Assembly (NCBI GenBank): GCA_029433525.1
Contig: JAQTIF010000002.1
Span: 707,853-771,852, forward strand
Source of the DNA: Enterobacteriaceae bacterium ESL0689
Lineage (GTDB): Bacteria; Pseudomonadota; Gammaproteobacteria; Enterobacterales; Enterobacteriaceae
Direction of reading: 5' to 3'
Length of the DNA stretch: 64,000 bases
Each line of letters opens with the position of its first letter. Within the stretch, counting starts at the first letter, position 1. Shown here piece by piece: positions 51,565-60,231 of this stretch. Below the pieces are notes generated by a model that ran no database searches, had not been told where the DNA came from, and worked only from the letters and a program-made list of their open reading frames with translations. The translations under genes and the position numbers were made by a program.

Positions 51565-51864
51565 ATGGAAAACTCAATTAACCGCAACAAGATCAATGCC
51601 CGTCGTATTGAGTCATGGTTGCTCAACAGAATCGCCATGAAAGGTGGCAACAACGTAGCTAAAGAAATCGGCGTCGATAAAGCGCAGATAACCCGCTGGA
51701 AAGAAAACTGGTTACCGAAAATGGCAATGCTGTTGGCCGTTCTGGAATGGGGTGTCGTTGATGATGATATGGATAGGCTGGCAAGAGAGGTTGCTGCGGT
51801 GCTAACAAAGAAAAAATCCCCGGCTGCAACCGAGGATTCAGATCATGTCACCATGCAATTCTGA
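51565..51864 (+). CDS. cII: CII-like transcriptional activator
   Basis: 99 residues; HTH AKEIGVDKAQITRWKENWLPKMAMLLAVLEWGV typical of lambda CII, which activates establishment promoters for repressor and integrase. Between cro and the replication gene O, the normal lambdoid place. Confidence 0.9.
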   Translation: MENSINRNKINARRIESWLLNRIAMKGGNNVAKEIGVDKAQITRWKENWLPKMAMLLAVLEWGVVDDDMDRLAREVAAVLTKKKSPAATEDSDHVTMQF

Positions 51865-51897
51865 GACGAATAACTGGAACAATTCACAGGAATAATT

Positions 51898-52770
51898 ATG
51901 ACAAATACAGCAGAAATAATCAAATTTCCTGTGCCTGAAGCGGCACCTAAGGAGCCACGCGTGGCAGAGCTTGATGATGGCTATACACGCATCGCCAATG
52001 AGTTATACGAGGAGCTTATTGGCGCAAACCTGACTAAAAACCAGGCTAAGGTAGCTCATGCTGTTTGCCGAAAAACTTATGGGTTCAACAAAAAGGTTGA
52101 TCGCATTTCAGATTCCCAGATTGCGCAGTTGACTAATTTGCCGCGCCAGAAGGTTAACGCGGCAAAAAATGAGTTACTGGCAATGAAAGTTCTCATCTCA
52201 GAGGGGGGATTAATCGGGCCAAACAAAAACCTGAATGAGTGGGATATTCCGGATACTAAAGCTGCGCCAAAGTGTCACCACAATAGTGACTGTCACCATA
52301 GTGGTGACACTGTCCCCACGGTAGTGACAAAAAGTGTCACCAAAACAGTGACAGGGCTGTCCCCACAGTGGGGACACACAAAAGACACTATTACAAAAGA
52401 CAAGAAAGACAATATAAATAAACCCCCTATAGTCCCCCTTGTGAAAATTTCTGGCAAATCTGAAAAATCACAAAAACGAGCCACTCAGTTCCCTGAAAAT
52501 TTCACGCCAACTGAAAACAACCAACGGCTGGCGAATGAGCTGTGTGTTGATCTGCAGGCCGAAATGGCTGCGTTTTCAGATTACCACCGTTCAAAGGGTT
52601 CAACGTACAAAGACTGGAACCTGGCACTGAATACCTGGTTACGCAATGCCGTTAAATTCGGACGCTGCTCGCATCCTGCACAGCCGCAATCTGTGGCGAA
52701 GTCACGATCTGAAAACTTTTCCGCGAAAGACTACGGCAAAACTGAAATTCCTGACTGGGCGAGAGACTAA
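51898..52770 (+). CDS. Phage replication protein O (origin-binding)
   Basis: 290 residues with a winged-helix N-terminal region (GYTRIANELYEELIGANLTKNQAKVAHAVCRKTYGFNKK, ISDSQIAQLTNLPRQKV) of the lambda O/phage replication type. The middle of the gene contains the iteron origin; the C-terminal part (TPTENNQRLANELCVDLQAE...TYKDWNLALNTWLRNA) is the DnaT/O-like helical module. Followed two bases later by the helicase loader. Confidence 0.9.
   Translation: MTNTAEIIKFPVPEAAPKEPRVAELDDGYTRIANELYEELIGANLTKNQAKVAHAVCRKTYGFNKKVDRISDSQIAQLTNLPRQKVNAAKNELLAMKVLISEGGLIGPNKNLNEWDIPDTKAAPKCHHNSDCHHSGDTVPTVVTKSVTKTVTGLSPQWGHTKDTITKDKKDNINKPPIVPLVKISGKSEKSQKRATQFPENFTPTENNQRLANELCVDLQAEMAAFSDYHRSKGSTYKDWNLALNTWLRNAVKFGRCSHPAQPQSVAKSRSENFSAKDYGKTEIPDWARD
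52273..52440 (+). other. Phage replication origin: five iterons and an AT-rich tract inside gene O
   Basis: Five units of about 19 bp at 52273, 52291, 52311, 52335 and 52359, each of pattern TGTC[A/C]CCA-n3-6-GTGACA or its partner form; two are near-perfect palindromes (TGTCACCA-TAG-TGGTGACA and TGTCCCCA-CAG-TGGGGACA). They are followed by AT-rich DNA (52380-52430), the likely unwinding element. Confidence 0.85.
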
Positions 52771-52772
52771 TC

Positions 52773-53627
52773 ATGACACTTGATGAAAAAATCGCGCATT
52801 TAGAAAAACAAATTGAGGAACTTAGCAATCCTCCAGCATTGATTGAAAATACTGAAATTTCAATCAGTACAATGAACTGTGAAAAACATGGTGAATTCGA
52901 ATGCCGAACCCGTGTTTACACTGGAAAGCTGTTCAAGATACCGAGCACAACGAGCAAATGCCCTGCCTGTCTGCGGGATGATCTTATAAATCTCCAGGCT
53001 GAAAAAATCCGTCTCGACGACGCAGCCAGGCAACGAAACATCGATCAACTGATGGAAACTCTGAATATTCCAGGAAGGTTTTTATTCTGCACCCTCAACA
53101 ACTATCAACCAGTTAACAATGATGCCAAACGTGTTTTAAAGGTGTGTCAGGCATACGCAAATCGCTGGCCTGAGCGGTTACAGAAAGGAGGGGGATTGGT
53201 GATGTGCGGAAAGCCCGGAACGGGAAAAAATCATCTGGCCTTTGGTATCGCACGGGTCGCAATTACTGAACACCAAAGCCCAACAATATTCACCACTGCA
53301 CTAAAGATTGCTCGTGAATACAAAGCAACATGGTCGAAAGGATCAACCCGTACTGAAGACGATGTGATCTGCTATTTCACAAAACCCGATCTTCTGATTA
53401 TCGACGAAATAGGTGTTCAATTTGGAAGCGATGCTGAAAAGTTAATTCTGTTTGAAATTATTAATACTCGCTATGAGCAAATGAAACCCACGATCCTGAT
53501 CAGCAATCAGACTAAAGAAGAGTTATCCGCGTTTATTGGTGAACGTATTATTGACCGCATGAACGAAGGGGGAGGTTGCACGTTGTCATTCACATGGGAC
53601 TCGTACAGGTCTAAAGGGGTCGCATGA
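52773..53627 (+). CDS. DnaC-like helicase loader (phage P analogue)
   Basis: 284 residues, AAA+ ATPase. N-terminal Zn-ribbon-like cysteines (MNCEKHGEFEC...KCPAC), Walker A GKPGTGKNHLA (Asn as in E. coli DnaC), Walker B LLIIDEIG, sensor ISNQT, and arginine-finger region GERIIDRM and WDSYR. Recruits host DnaB to the O-bound origin. Confidence 0.93.
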   Translation: MTLDEKIAHLEKQIEELSNPPALIENTEISISTMNCEKHGEFECRTRVYTGKLFKIPSTTSKCPACLRDDLINLQAEKIRLDDAARQRNIDQLMETLNIPGRFLFCTLNNYQPVNNDAKRVLKVCQAYANRWPERLQKGGGLVMCGKPGTGKNHLAFGIARVAITEHQSPTIFTTALKIAREYKATWSKGSTRTEDDVICYFTKPDLLIIDEIGVQFGSDAEKLILFEIINTRYEQMKPTILISNQTKEELSAFIGERIIDRMNEGGGCTLSFTWDSYRSKGVA

Positions 53628-54220
53628 TGGCACAGATTCAACTGATAAAACTCAATTCCACAACCCTGACCCCGGCAACGCCAGAGGCCAGCGAATTTTT
53701 GCAACGTATCAAAACAGGTGTGTGGCTCAACTGCGACGTCAGGCAGGCCAGAAACTACCTGTTCCACAAACGTTTTTTTGCACTCCTGAATCTCGGATTT
53801 GACTACTGGACACCAGCAGGCGGGACTGTCACGCAGGCTGAAAAACAGTATCTGACTGGTTATATCCGTTATTTAATCTCAATTGTCGGCAACGGCGAAA
53901 CCCTGTACGAAACAGAGCGCGAATATACCCGCCGTGAGGCACAACACCGGGCTGACGGTCACGCTGTCGTTAAATCGTTTGAGGCGTTCCGCCGCTGGGC
54001 CACAATTGAGGCTGGTTTTTACACCGAATATATCCTGCCTGATAACACCCGCCGCCGTGAGGCAAATTCAATCAGTTTTGCCAGTCTGGACGAAACAGGA
54101 TTTCGTGAGGTTTACAAATCTGTTTTTAACGTCCTGTGGAACACAATTCTGCGCCGCAAATTTCCGTCACAGCAGGAAGCTGAAAACGTGGCAATGCAAT
54201 TACTGGAGCTGGCCGCATGA
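53624..54220 (+). CDS. DUF1367 family phage protein
   Basis: 198 residues. Family features: WLNCDVRQARNYLFHKRFFALLNLGFDYW and SISFASLDETGFREVYKSVFNVLWNTIL. Function not known; found in the nin-like region of lambdoid phages. Overlaps both neighbours by four bases. Confidence 0.9.
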   Translation: MMAQIQLIKLNSTTLTPATPEASEFLQRIKTGVWLNCDVRQARNYLFHKRFFALLNLGFDYWTPAGGTVTQAEKQYLTGYIRYLISIVGNGETLYETEREYTRREAQHRADGHAVVKSFEAFRRWATIEAGFYTEYILPDNTRRREANSISFASLDETGFREVYKSVFNVLWNTILRRKFPSQQEAENVAMQLLELAA

Positions 54221-54669
54221 GGAATATTAAATCTGAACTCGTTGAATTTATCAGGAAAAATCCTGGTGCAAAGAGAAGTGAAATTTTTAGTGAGTTTAAA
54301 AAGCTGTCGTTTTCAGAGGTGGACAGCGCGATTTATCAGCTCGAAAAACACGGGGAGATTATCTGTATCAACACCGGGAGATACATCTATTTCGTCGCAG
54401 GCGAGGGTGCTCTTGAGCGGTATTTGCTGGGGAAAAATACCAGTGATCTACTGGATCTGGAAACGACAGCAATTGAGCTGCGGGAAAAACACCTGTATCG
54501 CCGTGCTGCTACGGTCTGGCAGCAACTGTGTGATTCAATAACCGCGACTGAAGATATGCGTGATTGCTATGTATTTCTGAAAAACCTCTGTATCGGCTAC
54601 GCCAGAAAACCGGGGAATTCTGTAGAGGATTTTAATCTGGCCGGTCGTTATTGCGGAGGTGATCTGTGA
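54217..54669 (+). CDS. PerC-like regulator family protein
   Basis: 150 residues; N-terminal winged helix-like segment (KSELVEFIRKNPGAKRSEIFSEFKKLSFSEVDSAIYQLEKHGEI) and a C-terminal PerC-type motif AIELREKHLYRRAATVWQQLCD. PerC homologues in prophages can activate host or phage promoters. Overlaps the methyltransferase start by four bases. Confidence 0.78.
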   Translation: MRNIKSELVEFIRKNPGAKRSEIFSEFKKLSFSEVDSAIYQLEKHGEIICINTGRYIYFVAGEGALERYLLGKNTSDLLDLETTAIELREKHLYRRAATVWQQLCDSITATEDMRDCYVFLKNLCIGYARKPGNSVEDFNLAGRYCGGDL

Positions 54670-56750
54670 GATACGGTTCTGTGTGTAGTGGGATTGAGGC
54701 GGCGTCCGTTGCGTGGGAATCGCTGGGCTGGGAACCCGCCTGGTTTGCTGAAACTGAGCCGTTTCCGTCCGCGGTACTGGCTCACCACTGGCCGCACGTC
54801 GCCAACCTGGGGGATATGACGAAAGTCGCCGCCCTGATTGCAGATAATCAAATCGAAGCCCCTGGTGTGCTGGTGGGGGGCACTCCCTGCCAGGCGTTCA
54901 GTATTGCCGGATTACGCAACGGACTAGCCGACAGCCGTGGCCAGTTAACTCTCTCCTACGTGGAATTAGCCAATGAAATTGATAAAAAACGCCGCGAACG
55001 CGGGGAACCAGAATCAGTTATCGTCTGGGAAAACGTCCCCGGCGTCCTCAACAGCAGAGATAACGCGTTCGGCTGTTTCCTGGCGGGACTGGCCGGAGAG
55101 CGCGACGAACTGCAGCCACCAGGGGGCAGGTGGACAAACGCGGGTTGTGTGTCTGGCCCCCAACGAGATATTGCCTGGAGAGTTCTCGACGCTGAATTTT
55201 TCGGAGTGGCCCAACGACGCCGCCGTGTGTTTGTTATCGCAAGTGCTCGAACAGACCTCAATCCCGCCAAAATACTATTTGAGTGCGACGGCGTGCGCCG
55301 GGATACTCCGCCGAGCCGCGAAACGCAAACGGAAACTACCGGCACTACTGGAAAACGCGCTAATAGCGGTAGCCACTGGGGCAATCCAGCCGCCCCACAC
55401 CCAACCCTGAATCAGTCGAATAACACTGGTGGAATTGGTCTGAGTAATCAGGAAATTTTCTCTCAGCGTGGTTCCGGGCTGGTTTCGGATACCTATTCTG
55501 ATATTGCCAGAACGTTACTGGCGAAATCTAACGACAGTGTGGCTGAGGATTTAGACACCTACGTTCTGGCCTACGGCGGGGGCAATACGAGCGGAAGTAT
55601 TGACGTGGCAACTGCGTGTACAGCCCACGGTGTGAGGCTGGATTTTGACACAGAAACGTTTGCTGTACACGGAACGCAAGACCCCGACACCAGCCGCGAA
55701 CTGGCGCACACGCTGGGGAGGAATTACGGGCAGGAAAACGCCTGTATTTCGTTCAGCTATAAAGACGATGGAGGTGACGCAATAGAAAATCTCTCGCCTA
55801 CGATTCGTGCGGGCAATCACAACACCAGCCACGCAAATAGCGGGCAGCCACCAGCAATAGCGTTGGCTGGAAATACTATCGGACGATCCCCCTGTAACGG
55901 CGGCAACGGAACCGGATATAACCAGGAAATCTGTTATACCCTCACAAAAACCGATATTCACGGCGTTGTTGCTAACGCGCGGGTTCGCCGCCTGACCCCC
56001 GTTGAGTGTGAGCGGTTGCAGGGATTCCCGGATAACCACACACAGATCCCCTGGAGAGGTCAAGATGCGGTTGATTGTCCGGATGGGCCGCGTTACAAAG
56101 CGATCGGCAATAGTATGGCTGTGCCGGTCATGCGCTGGCTCGGCCAGCGCATTGCCGCTGTACTACCAGTAAACAGCACAGCAGAAGCTATTCAGGCTCG
56201 CCCCTGTTTTGGTGGCAGCAATACCCCGACACCACTGCGCAATCTCTGGCAAACTCCACTGGAGATATTCGCTGCGCTGAACGCTGAATTTATATTCCAG
56301 TTAGACGCTGCCGCCGCTGTTGATAACGCACTGTGCCACAAATTTATTACCGCAGAACAAAACACACTGATCACACCGTGGAGCGATTATCTGGAAACAG
56401 GTTACGTCTGGCTGAATCCACCCTACAGCAATATCGCCCCGTTTATACGCAAAGCGGCAGAGGAAAATAAAAATCACCAAATCGGCACCGTCGCGCTGTT
56501 GCCTGCTGATACCTCGGTTGGCTGGTTCAGGGAGGCTATTCAGACGGCCAGTGAGGTGCGGTTTATTACAGGTGGACGACTGTCATTTATTAACCCGGAA
56601 ACCGGTAAACCAGTAAACGGTAACAATAAAGGTTCGCTGCTGGTGATCTGGCACCCGTACCCGCGCACGCACTGCCGGTTTACAACTGTGGAACGTGACG
56701 AACTGATGAATTTTGGGGCAAAAATTTTATCCGGGAGTGTGGCTGTATGA
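54666..56750 (+). CDS. Fused DNA cytosine-5 and adenine-N6 methyltransferase
   Basis: 694 residues. Residues 1-500 are a C5-cytosine methyltransferase: motif I GSVCSGIEAASVAWE, IV GGTPCQAFSIAG with catalytic Cys79, VI ENVPG, VIII QRRRRVF and X AIGNSMAVPV, with a long target-recognition insert. Residues 525-680 are a phage Dam-type (PF05869-like) N6-adenine methyltransferase: WQTPLEIFAAL, LDAAAAVDN and the NPPY motif in WLNPPYSNI. Both halves look complete, so the phage may protect its DNA at two sequence types with one protein. Confidence 0.93.
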   Translation: MRYGSVCSGIEAASVAWESLGWEPAWFAETEPFPSAVLAHHWPHVANLGDMTKVAALIADNQIEAPGVLVGGTPCQAFSIAGLRNGLADSRGQLTLSYVELANEIDKKRRERGEPESVIVWENVPGVLNSRDNAFGCFLAGLAGERDELQPPGGRWTNAGCVSGPQRDIAWRVLDAEFFGVAQRRRRVFVIASARTDLNPAKILFECDGVRRDTPPSRETQTETTGTTGKRANSGSHWGNPAAPHPTLNQSNNTGGIGLSNQEIFSQRGSGLVSDTYSDIARTLLAKSNDSVAEDLDTYVLAYGGGNTSGSIDVATACTAHGVRLDFDTETFAVHGTQDPDTSRELAHTLGRNYGQENACISFSYKDDGGDAIENLSPTIRAGNHNTSHANSGQPPAIALAGNTIGRSPCNGGNGTGYNQEICYTLTKTDIHGVVANARVRRLTPVECERLQGFPDNHTQIPWRGQDAVDCPDGPRYKAIGNSMAVPVMRWLGQRIAAVLPVNSTAEAIQARPCFGGSNTPTPLRNLWQTPLEIFAALNAEFIFQLDAAAAVDNALCHKFITAEQNTLITPWSDYLETGYVWLNPPYSNIAPFIRKAAEENKNHQIGTVALLPADTSVGWFREAIQTASEVRFITGGRLSFINPETGKPVNGNNKGSLLVIWHPYPRTHCRFTTVERDELMNFGAKILSGSVAV

Positions 56751-57052
56751 GTCGAGTGATCAACCTCAGGAACGCAGCGCGTGGCCGCGAATGTACCGTT
56801 CGTATTCCGGGTACGTGCAATCACAATCCTGAAACCAGTGTATTAGCCCACTATCGACTGGCGGGCACCTGTGGTATCGCCTGTAAACCCGACGATTTAC
56901 AGGCCGCTATTGCGTGTAGTGCGTGCCACGACCTGATAGACGACAGAACGAAATCCACTGAATACACCCGCGAGGAACTGAGACTGTTTCATGCTGAGGG
57001 TGTATTGAGAACACAGGAAATCTGGCGCAGAGAGGGGTTAATAAAATCATGA
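56747..57052 (+). CDS. DUF1364 family phage protein (nuclease-like)
   Basis: 101 residues; four conserved cysteines and histidines ([47 protein letters not shown]) give a putative HNH-like zinc fold. Common in the nin region next to rusA. Four-base overlaps with both neighbours. Confidence 0.88.
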   Translation: MSRVINLRNAARGRECTVRIPGTCNHNPETSVLAHYRLAGTCGIACKPDDLQAAIACSACHDLIDDRTKSTEYTREELRLFHAEGVLRTQEIWRREGLIKS

Positions 57053-57414
57053 GCGAATATCGGGTTACCCTGCCGTGGCCACCGAGCAACAACCGCTATT
57101 ACCGGCACAACCGGGGGCGTACTCACGTCAGCACAGAGGGGCAGAATTACCGAAACCGGGTATCTGAAATAATCAGACTCGCCCGGCTGGATATCGGGAT
57201 AGCGTCGCCGGTGAAAATAAAAATCGAGTGTTACGTTCCTGATCGCCGTCGCCGTGACCTGGACAATCTGCAAAAAGCGGCGTTTGACGCACTGACTAAA
57301 GCTGGTTTCTGGCTGGACGATTCTCAGGTTGTTGATTACAGAGTTAAAAAAATGCCCGTTGTCAAAAACGGGCGGTTAGATTTGACGGTTACCGAGCTGG
57401 GCGTTCTGGCGTAA
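57049..57414 (+). CDS. rusA: Holliday junction resolvase RusA
   Basis: 121 residues. Catalytic acidic residues sit in [30 protein letters not shown], and the N-terminal [13 protein letters not shown] is typical. Resolves branched intermediates from phage recombination. Confidence 0.95.
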   Translation: MSEYRVTLPWPPSNNRYYRHNRGRTHVSTEGQNYRNRVSEIIRLARLDIGIASPVKIKIECYVPDRRRRDLDNLQKAAFDALTKAGFWLDDSQVVDYRVKKMPVVKNGRLDLTVTELGVLA

Positions 57415-57430
57415 ATCAGAGGATATAAAA

Positions 57431-58042
57431 ATGACACCACGGCAACGACGTGCACGCCAGGCAGGGCTGGAACAGGCGGCAGCGGCTCCACGCAAACGCT
57501 GGCTGGGAAAATTTAAACCGATCACCGCCGTGCAGAGTGCCTGGGTAAAATCGTTACTCAATATCTGGGGTGAGTGTTACGGAGGGGAATCGTCAGAGGA
57601 GCGGGCGCTTGTTTACCGGGGGTTCTGGGGTTGTATTCAGGATTCTGAGTGGTCAGACGACGAGGCCAGGCGAATCACGGAGACAATCAAAAAACTCCAC
57701 AAAATCGGTTACAGAGGGGCAGAATTACTGACTGTGGCAAACGGGATATTGTGGCCGCAAAAAATTGTTTCCGATTCACTGGCAAAACAGACCCGGCATG
57801 ACGACGCTGATTTTGTCGAACGGTGCATCCTGTCAGCACTGGATAAAAACGATCCTGTTTATCTGGTAGGAATTGATTTTTACGGTCGCCGTAAACGTGT
57901 CAGTGAGATCGCCCGTTTTTTACAGGGAATAGCTCCGTGGCTGACGAGGAAACAGGCGGAGGATCGCGTCAGATGGTGTATCAGCCACTTTAACTGTGCT
58001 GTTTTTCTGGAGATGAAGGCGGCTATGAAGCCTGTAATATAG
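57431..58042 (+). CDS. DUF1133 family protein, positional equivalent of antiterminator Q
   Basis: 203 residues; SAWVKSLLNIWGECYGG at the N-terminal part and AEDRVRWCISHFNCAVFLEMK near the end match DUF1133 as I recall it. It follows rusA, where lambdoid phages encode Q, so late antitermination is the likely role, but this is inferred from position. Confidence 0.7.
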   Translation: MTPRQRRARQAGLEQAAAAPRKRWLGKFKPITAVQSAWVKSLLNIWGECYGGESSEERALVYRGFWGCIQDSEWSDDEARRITETIKKLHKIGYRGAELLTVANGILWPQKIVSDSLAKQTRHDDADFVERCILSALDKNDPVYLVGIDFYGRRKRVSEIARFLQGIAPWLTRKQAEDRVRWCISHFNCAVFLEMKAAMKPVI

Positions 58043-58161
58043 CCGTTTTTTATATGTGATTTTTGGGTTATACAATTTTGTTATTAGCGGATGCCGTTAG
58101 TTGATCTCCTGAATAATTAGGGTTATTAAAGCAGCTCCAATATGGAATTTGGGGGATTGTT

Positions 58162-58676
58162 ATGGCACTCAATTTTGCTGCTCTCTGGGATGCATATCCT
58201 GGGCTGTTTGATGATGGAAATCCGTGCAGACTAAAAGACGGACGAGCAAGTTTCGAAAATCAGTGCGCTATCAGACTGGGTACGGCACTGGCAAAGTGTG
58301 GTTATGACGTAACGAAATTGCAGGCGCAATTTTGCTGGCACCATCCGAAAAGTGCCGGGCATATACTCAGGGCGGAAGAACTGGTCAATGCGCTGAAACG
58401 TCAGCCCTTACCTGGTATCTTCCCGGCAGTAAAAGTTTCAGTTGAAAATTTTGATAGAGTATTACGGGGCACTACAGGAATTATTTTTTTAAAGACTACT
58501 GGCAGCGTAATAATGAGTCGTTTACCAACCGCTCTGGTGATCACATTGATCTGTGGAATGGGACACGTCTAACAACGTACATAAGTTATTTCCGTGTCCA
58601 GTTTGGTTTGCACTGGATTGGTGGATATAGTGATTTTTTCGATTCTAAAGAAGTTTGGTTCTGGAGAATAATATGA
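58162..58676 (+). pseudogene. Tae4-like (type VI amidase effector family) gene with a T-tract frameshift
   Basis: ATG 58162 encodes MALNFAALWDAYPGLFDDG and the catalytic Cys segment NQCAIRLGTAL (Cys35), then CWHHPKSAGHILRAEEL. At a run of seven T (58484-58490) the frame changes; with one extra T it continues as FFKDYWQRNNESFTNRSGDHIDLWNGTRLTTY...DSKEVWFWRII to TGA 58674-58676, supplying the catalytic His-Asp (GDHIDLW). Restored length is about 171 residues, normal for Tae4-type peptidoglycan amidases (DL-endopeptidase). Ends by overlapping the next ATG (ATGA). Confidence 0.8.
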
Positions 58677-58936
58677 CAGTCATTAAACTGATCTTCTCTG
58701 CCTTTCTTGGTATCGTATGTTTTCTGGCCCCCTGGTTTGCTATCTATCCCTCCTTCTGTCATTTTTTTGTTGGTCCCATTATGGGCGAAGATCAGATGAT
58801 GAAAAATTTTGGAATCATGCTTTTTGGGACCCCGCTGATAGCTATAGCTGGTGGGGTTATTGGCTGGCGCACGGGCAGGAAACTGTTAAAAAAGCGGAAT
58901 GAAAAAAAATTAAATGAAATGCTTGAAAACGAGTAA
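58673..58936 (+). CDS. Small membrane protein coupled to the Tae4-like gene
   Basis: 87 residues from MTVIKLIFSAFLGIVCF (58673). Two membrane helices (IFSAFLGIVCFLAPWFAIY and FGIMLFGTPLIAIAGGVIGW) and a Lys/Glu tail. ATG overlaps the amidase stop by four bases. Could be a periplasm-facing immunity partner, a transport or holin-like partner, or unrelated; no known Tai4 sequence is recognised. Confidence 0.65.
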   Translation: MTVIKLIFSAFLGIVCFLAPWFAIYPSFCHFFVGPIMGEDQMMKNFGIMLFGTPLIAIAGGVIGWRTGRKLLKKRNEKKLNEMLENE

Positions 58937-59008
58937 AAAAAGTTGATAATGCTGATATGCTCTGCAGAGTTGTGTAAGCAACGATAAGAAGCAAACTGAA
59001 ACCCAAAA

Positions 59009-59034
59009 CCAAAGGCCCCGTTTATCGGGGCTTT
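59009..59034 (+). terminator. Intrinsic terminator downstream of the membrane protein gene
   Basis: AAAGGCCCCG-TTTAT-CGGGGCTTTT, strong hairpin with T run. Confidence 0.8.
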
Positions 59035-59061
59035 TGCGTTTCTGTATATTAGTTGTGGAAT

Positions 59062-59165
59062 GGGCGGCTGGTCGGGTGTTAGCGCACCCAGCCAGCCATC
59101 TGCTCATGCTACGGATCACAAGCAAACCAGGGCCCACCGCTATAGCACTACAGCATCAGTGAGCC
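59062..59165 (+). ncRNA. Structured intergenic element, possibly a small RNA
   Basis: GGCTGGTCGGGTG...CACCCAGCCAGCC forms a long GC stem (about 59067-59099), followed by a second partly complementary GGGCCCACCGC region. Such a block between the Q-like gene and later genes may be a phage RNA, but I do not recognise a family. Confidence 0.3.
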
Positions 59166-59190
59166 TATCAAAAAATGGCGTTGTGATCTA

Positions 59191-60231
59191 ATGAAAACTA
59201 CTGTTAATTTAAACAGTATAAAGCTGGTCAATTCTGACTCACTCAGTTTTATCAAAACCCTCCCCGATAACCACATTGATCTGATAGTTACCGATCCACC
59301 GTATTACCGTGTTAAATCCTGTAACTGGGACAATCAGTGGGATAGTGAGACGGAATATCTGGCGTGGCTTGACAAATTTCTTGCTGAGTTCTGGCGGGTG
59401 CTGAAACCCTCCGGCAGTCTCTATCTGTTCTGTGGTCACAGATTATCAGCCGATATTGAACTGCGGGTGCGCCAGCGGTTTAGTGTGCTGAATCACATTA
59501 TCTGGGCGAAACCGTCAGGAAGGTGGAATGGTTCTAATAAAGAGAGCCTGCGTGCGTATTTCCCCGCCACTGAGCGCGTGATTTTCGCGGAGCACTACAC
59601 AGGGCCATTCAGACCCAAAAACGACAGCTACGCTGTAAAATGTGCGGAGCTGAAACAAACTGTATTCGCCCCGCTAATTGATTATTTCCGATCTGCCAGA
59701 GAATCGCTGGGAATTACAGCAAAGCAGATCAATGAGGCGACAGGAACGCAAATGGCAAATCACTGGTTCGGTAGCAGTCAGTGGCAGTTGCCAGGCGAAA
59801 CGCAGTATCTGAAACTACAAAAACTGTTTGAGCGTGTTGCAGCAGAAAAACACCAGGCGGGAATACTGGGCACGCCACACAGTGATCTATCCAGGGAATA
59901 CGATACGTTGAACAAAAATTATCGTGAACTCTGTGCGAAATTTGAAACCCTGCGGCGTCCATTTTCTGTTTCTGTGAACGTTCCCTACACAGACGTCTGG
60001 ACACACAAGCCGGTTCAGTTTTATCCGGGCAAACACCCCTGTGAGAAACCGGCTGAAATGCTGACGCAGATAATCAGTGCCAGCAGCAGGCCGGGGGATT
60101 TAGTGGCTGATTTTTTCATGGGTTCAGGTTCAACGCTCAAGGCGGCACTGGCACTGGGTCGTCGGGGTATTGGTGTTGAACTGGAACGAGAGAGATTTGA
60201 GCAGACAGTAGCGGAGATTCGGGAAAACTAG
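59191..60231 (+). CDS. DNA methyltransferase (beta-class, DPPY; N6-adenine or N4-cytosine)
   Basis: 346 residues. Motif IV TDPPYYRVKSCNWD near residue 35, then LKPSGSLYLFCGH; motif I FFMGSGSTLKAALALGRRGIGVELERERF near the C-terminus, the order of beta-class enzymes. A central helical insert (residues about 155-265) with SLGITAKQINEATGTQ looks like a DNA-binding domain. No restriction partner beside it. The TAG stop touches the first CRISPR-like repeat. Confidence 0.92.
   Translation: MKTTVNLNSIKLVNSDSLSFIKTLPDNHIDLIVTDPPYYRVKSCNWDNQWDSETEYLAWLDKFLAEFWRVLKPSGSLYLFCGHRLSADIELRVRQRFSVLNHIIWAKPSGRWNGSNKESLRAYFPATERVIFAEHYTGPFRPKNDSYAVKCAELKQTVFAPLIDYFRSARESLGITAKQINEATGTQMANHWFGSSQWQLPGETQYLKLQKLFERVAAEKHQAGILGTPHSDLSREYDTLNKNYRELCAKFETLRRPFSVSVNVPYTDVWTHKPVQFYPGKHPCEKPAEMLTQIISASSRPGDLVADFFMGSGSTLKAALALGRRGIGVELERERFEQTVAEIREN

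Noticed and set aside
58162..58936. Tae4-like amidase plus membrane protein as the phage's main endolysin and holin
   Set aside because: Two holin-like genes begin at 63345 and a normal lysis module evidently continues past the window; the amidase gene is also frameshifted. Cargo is more likely.
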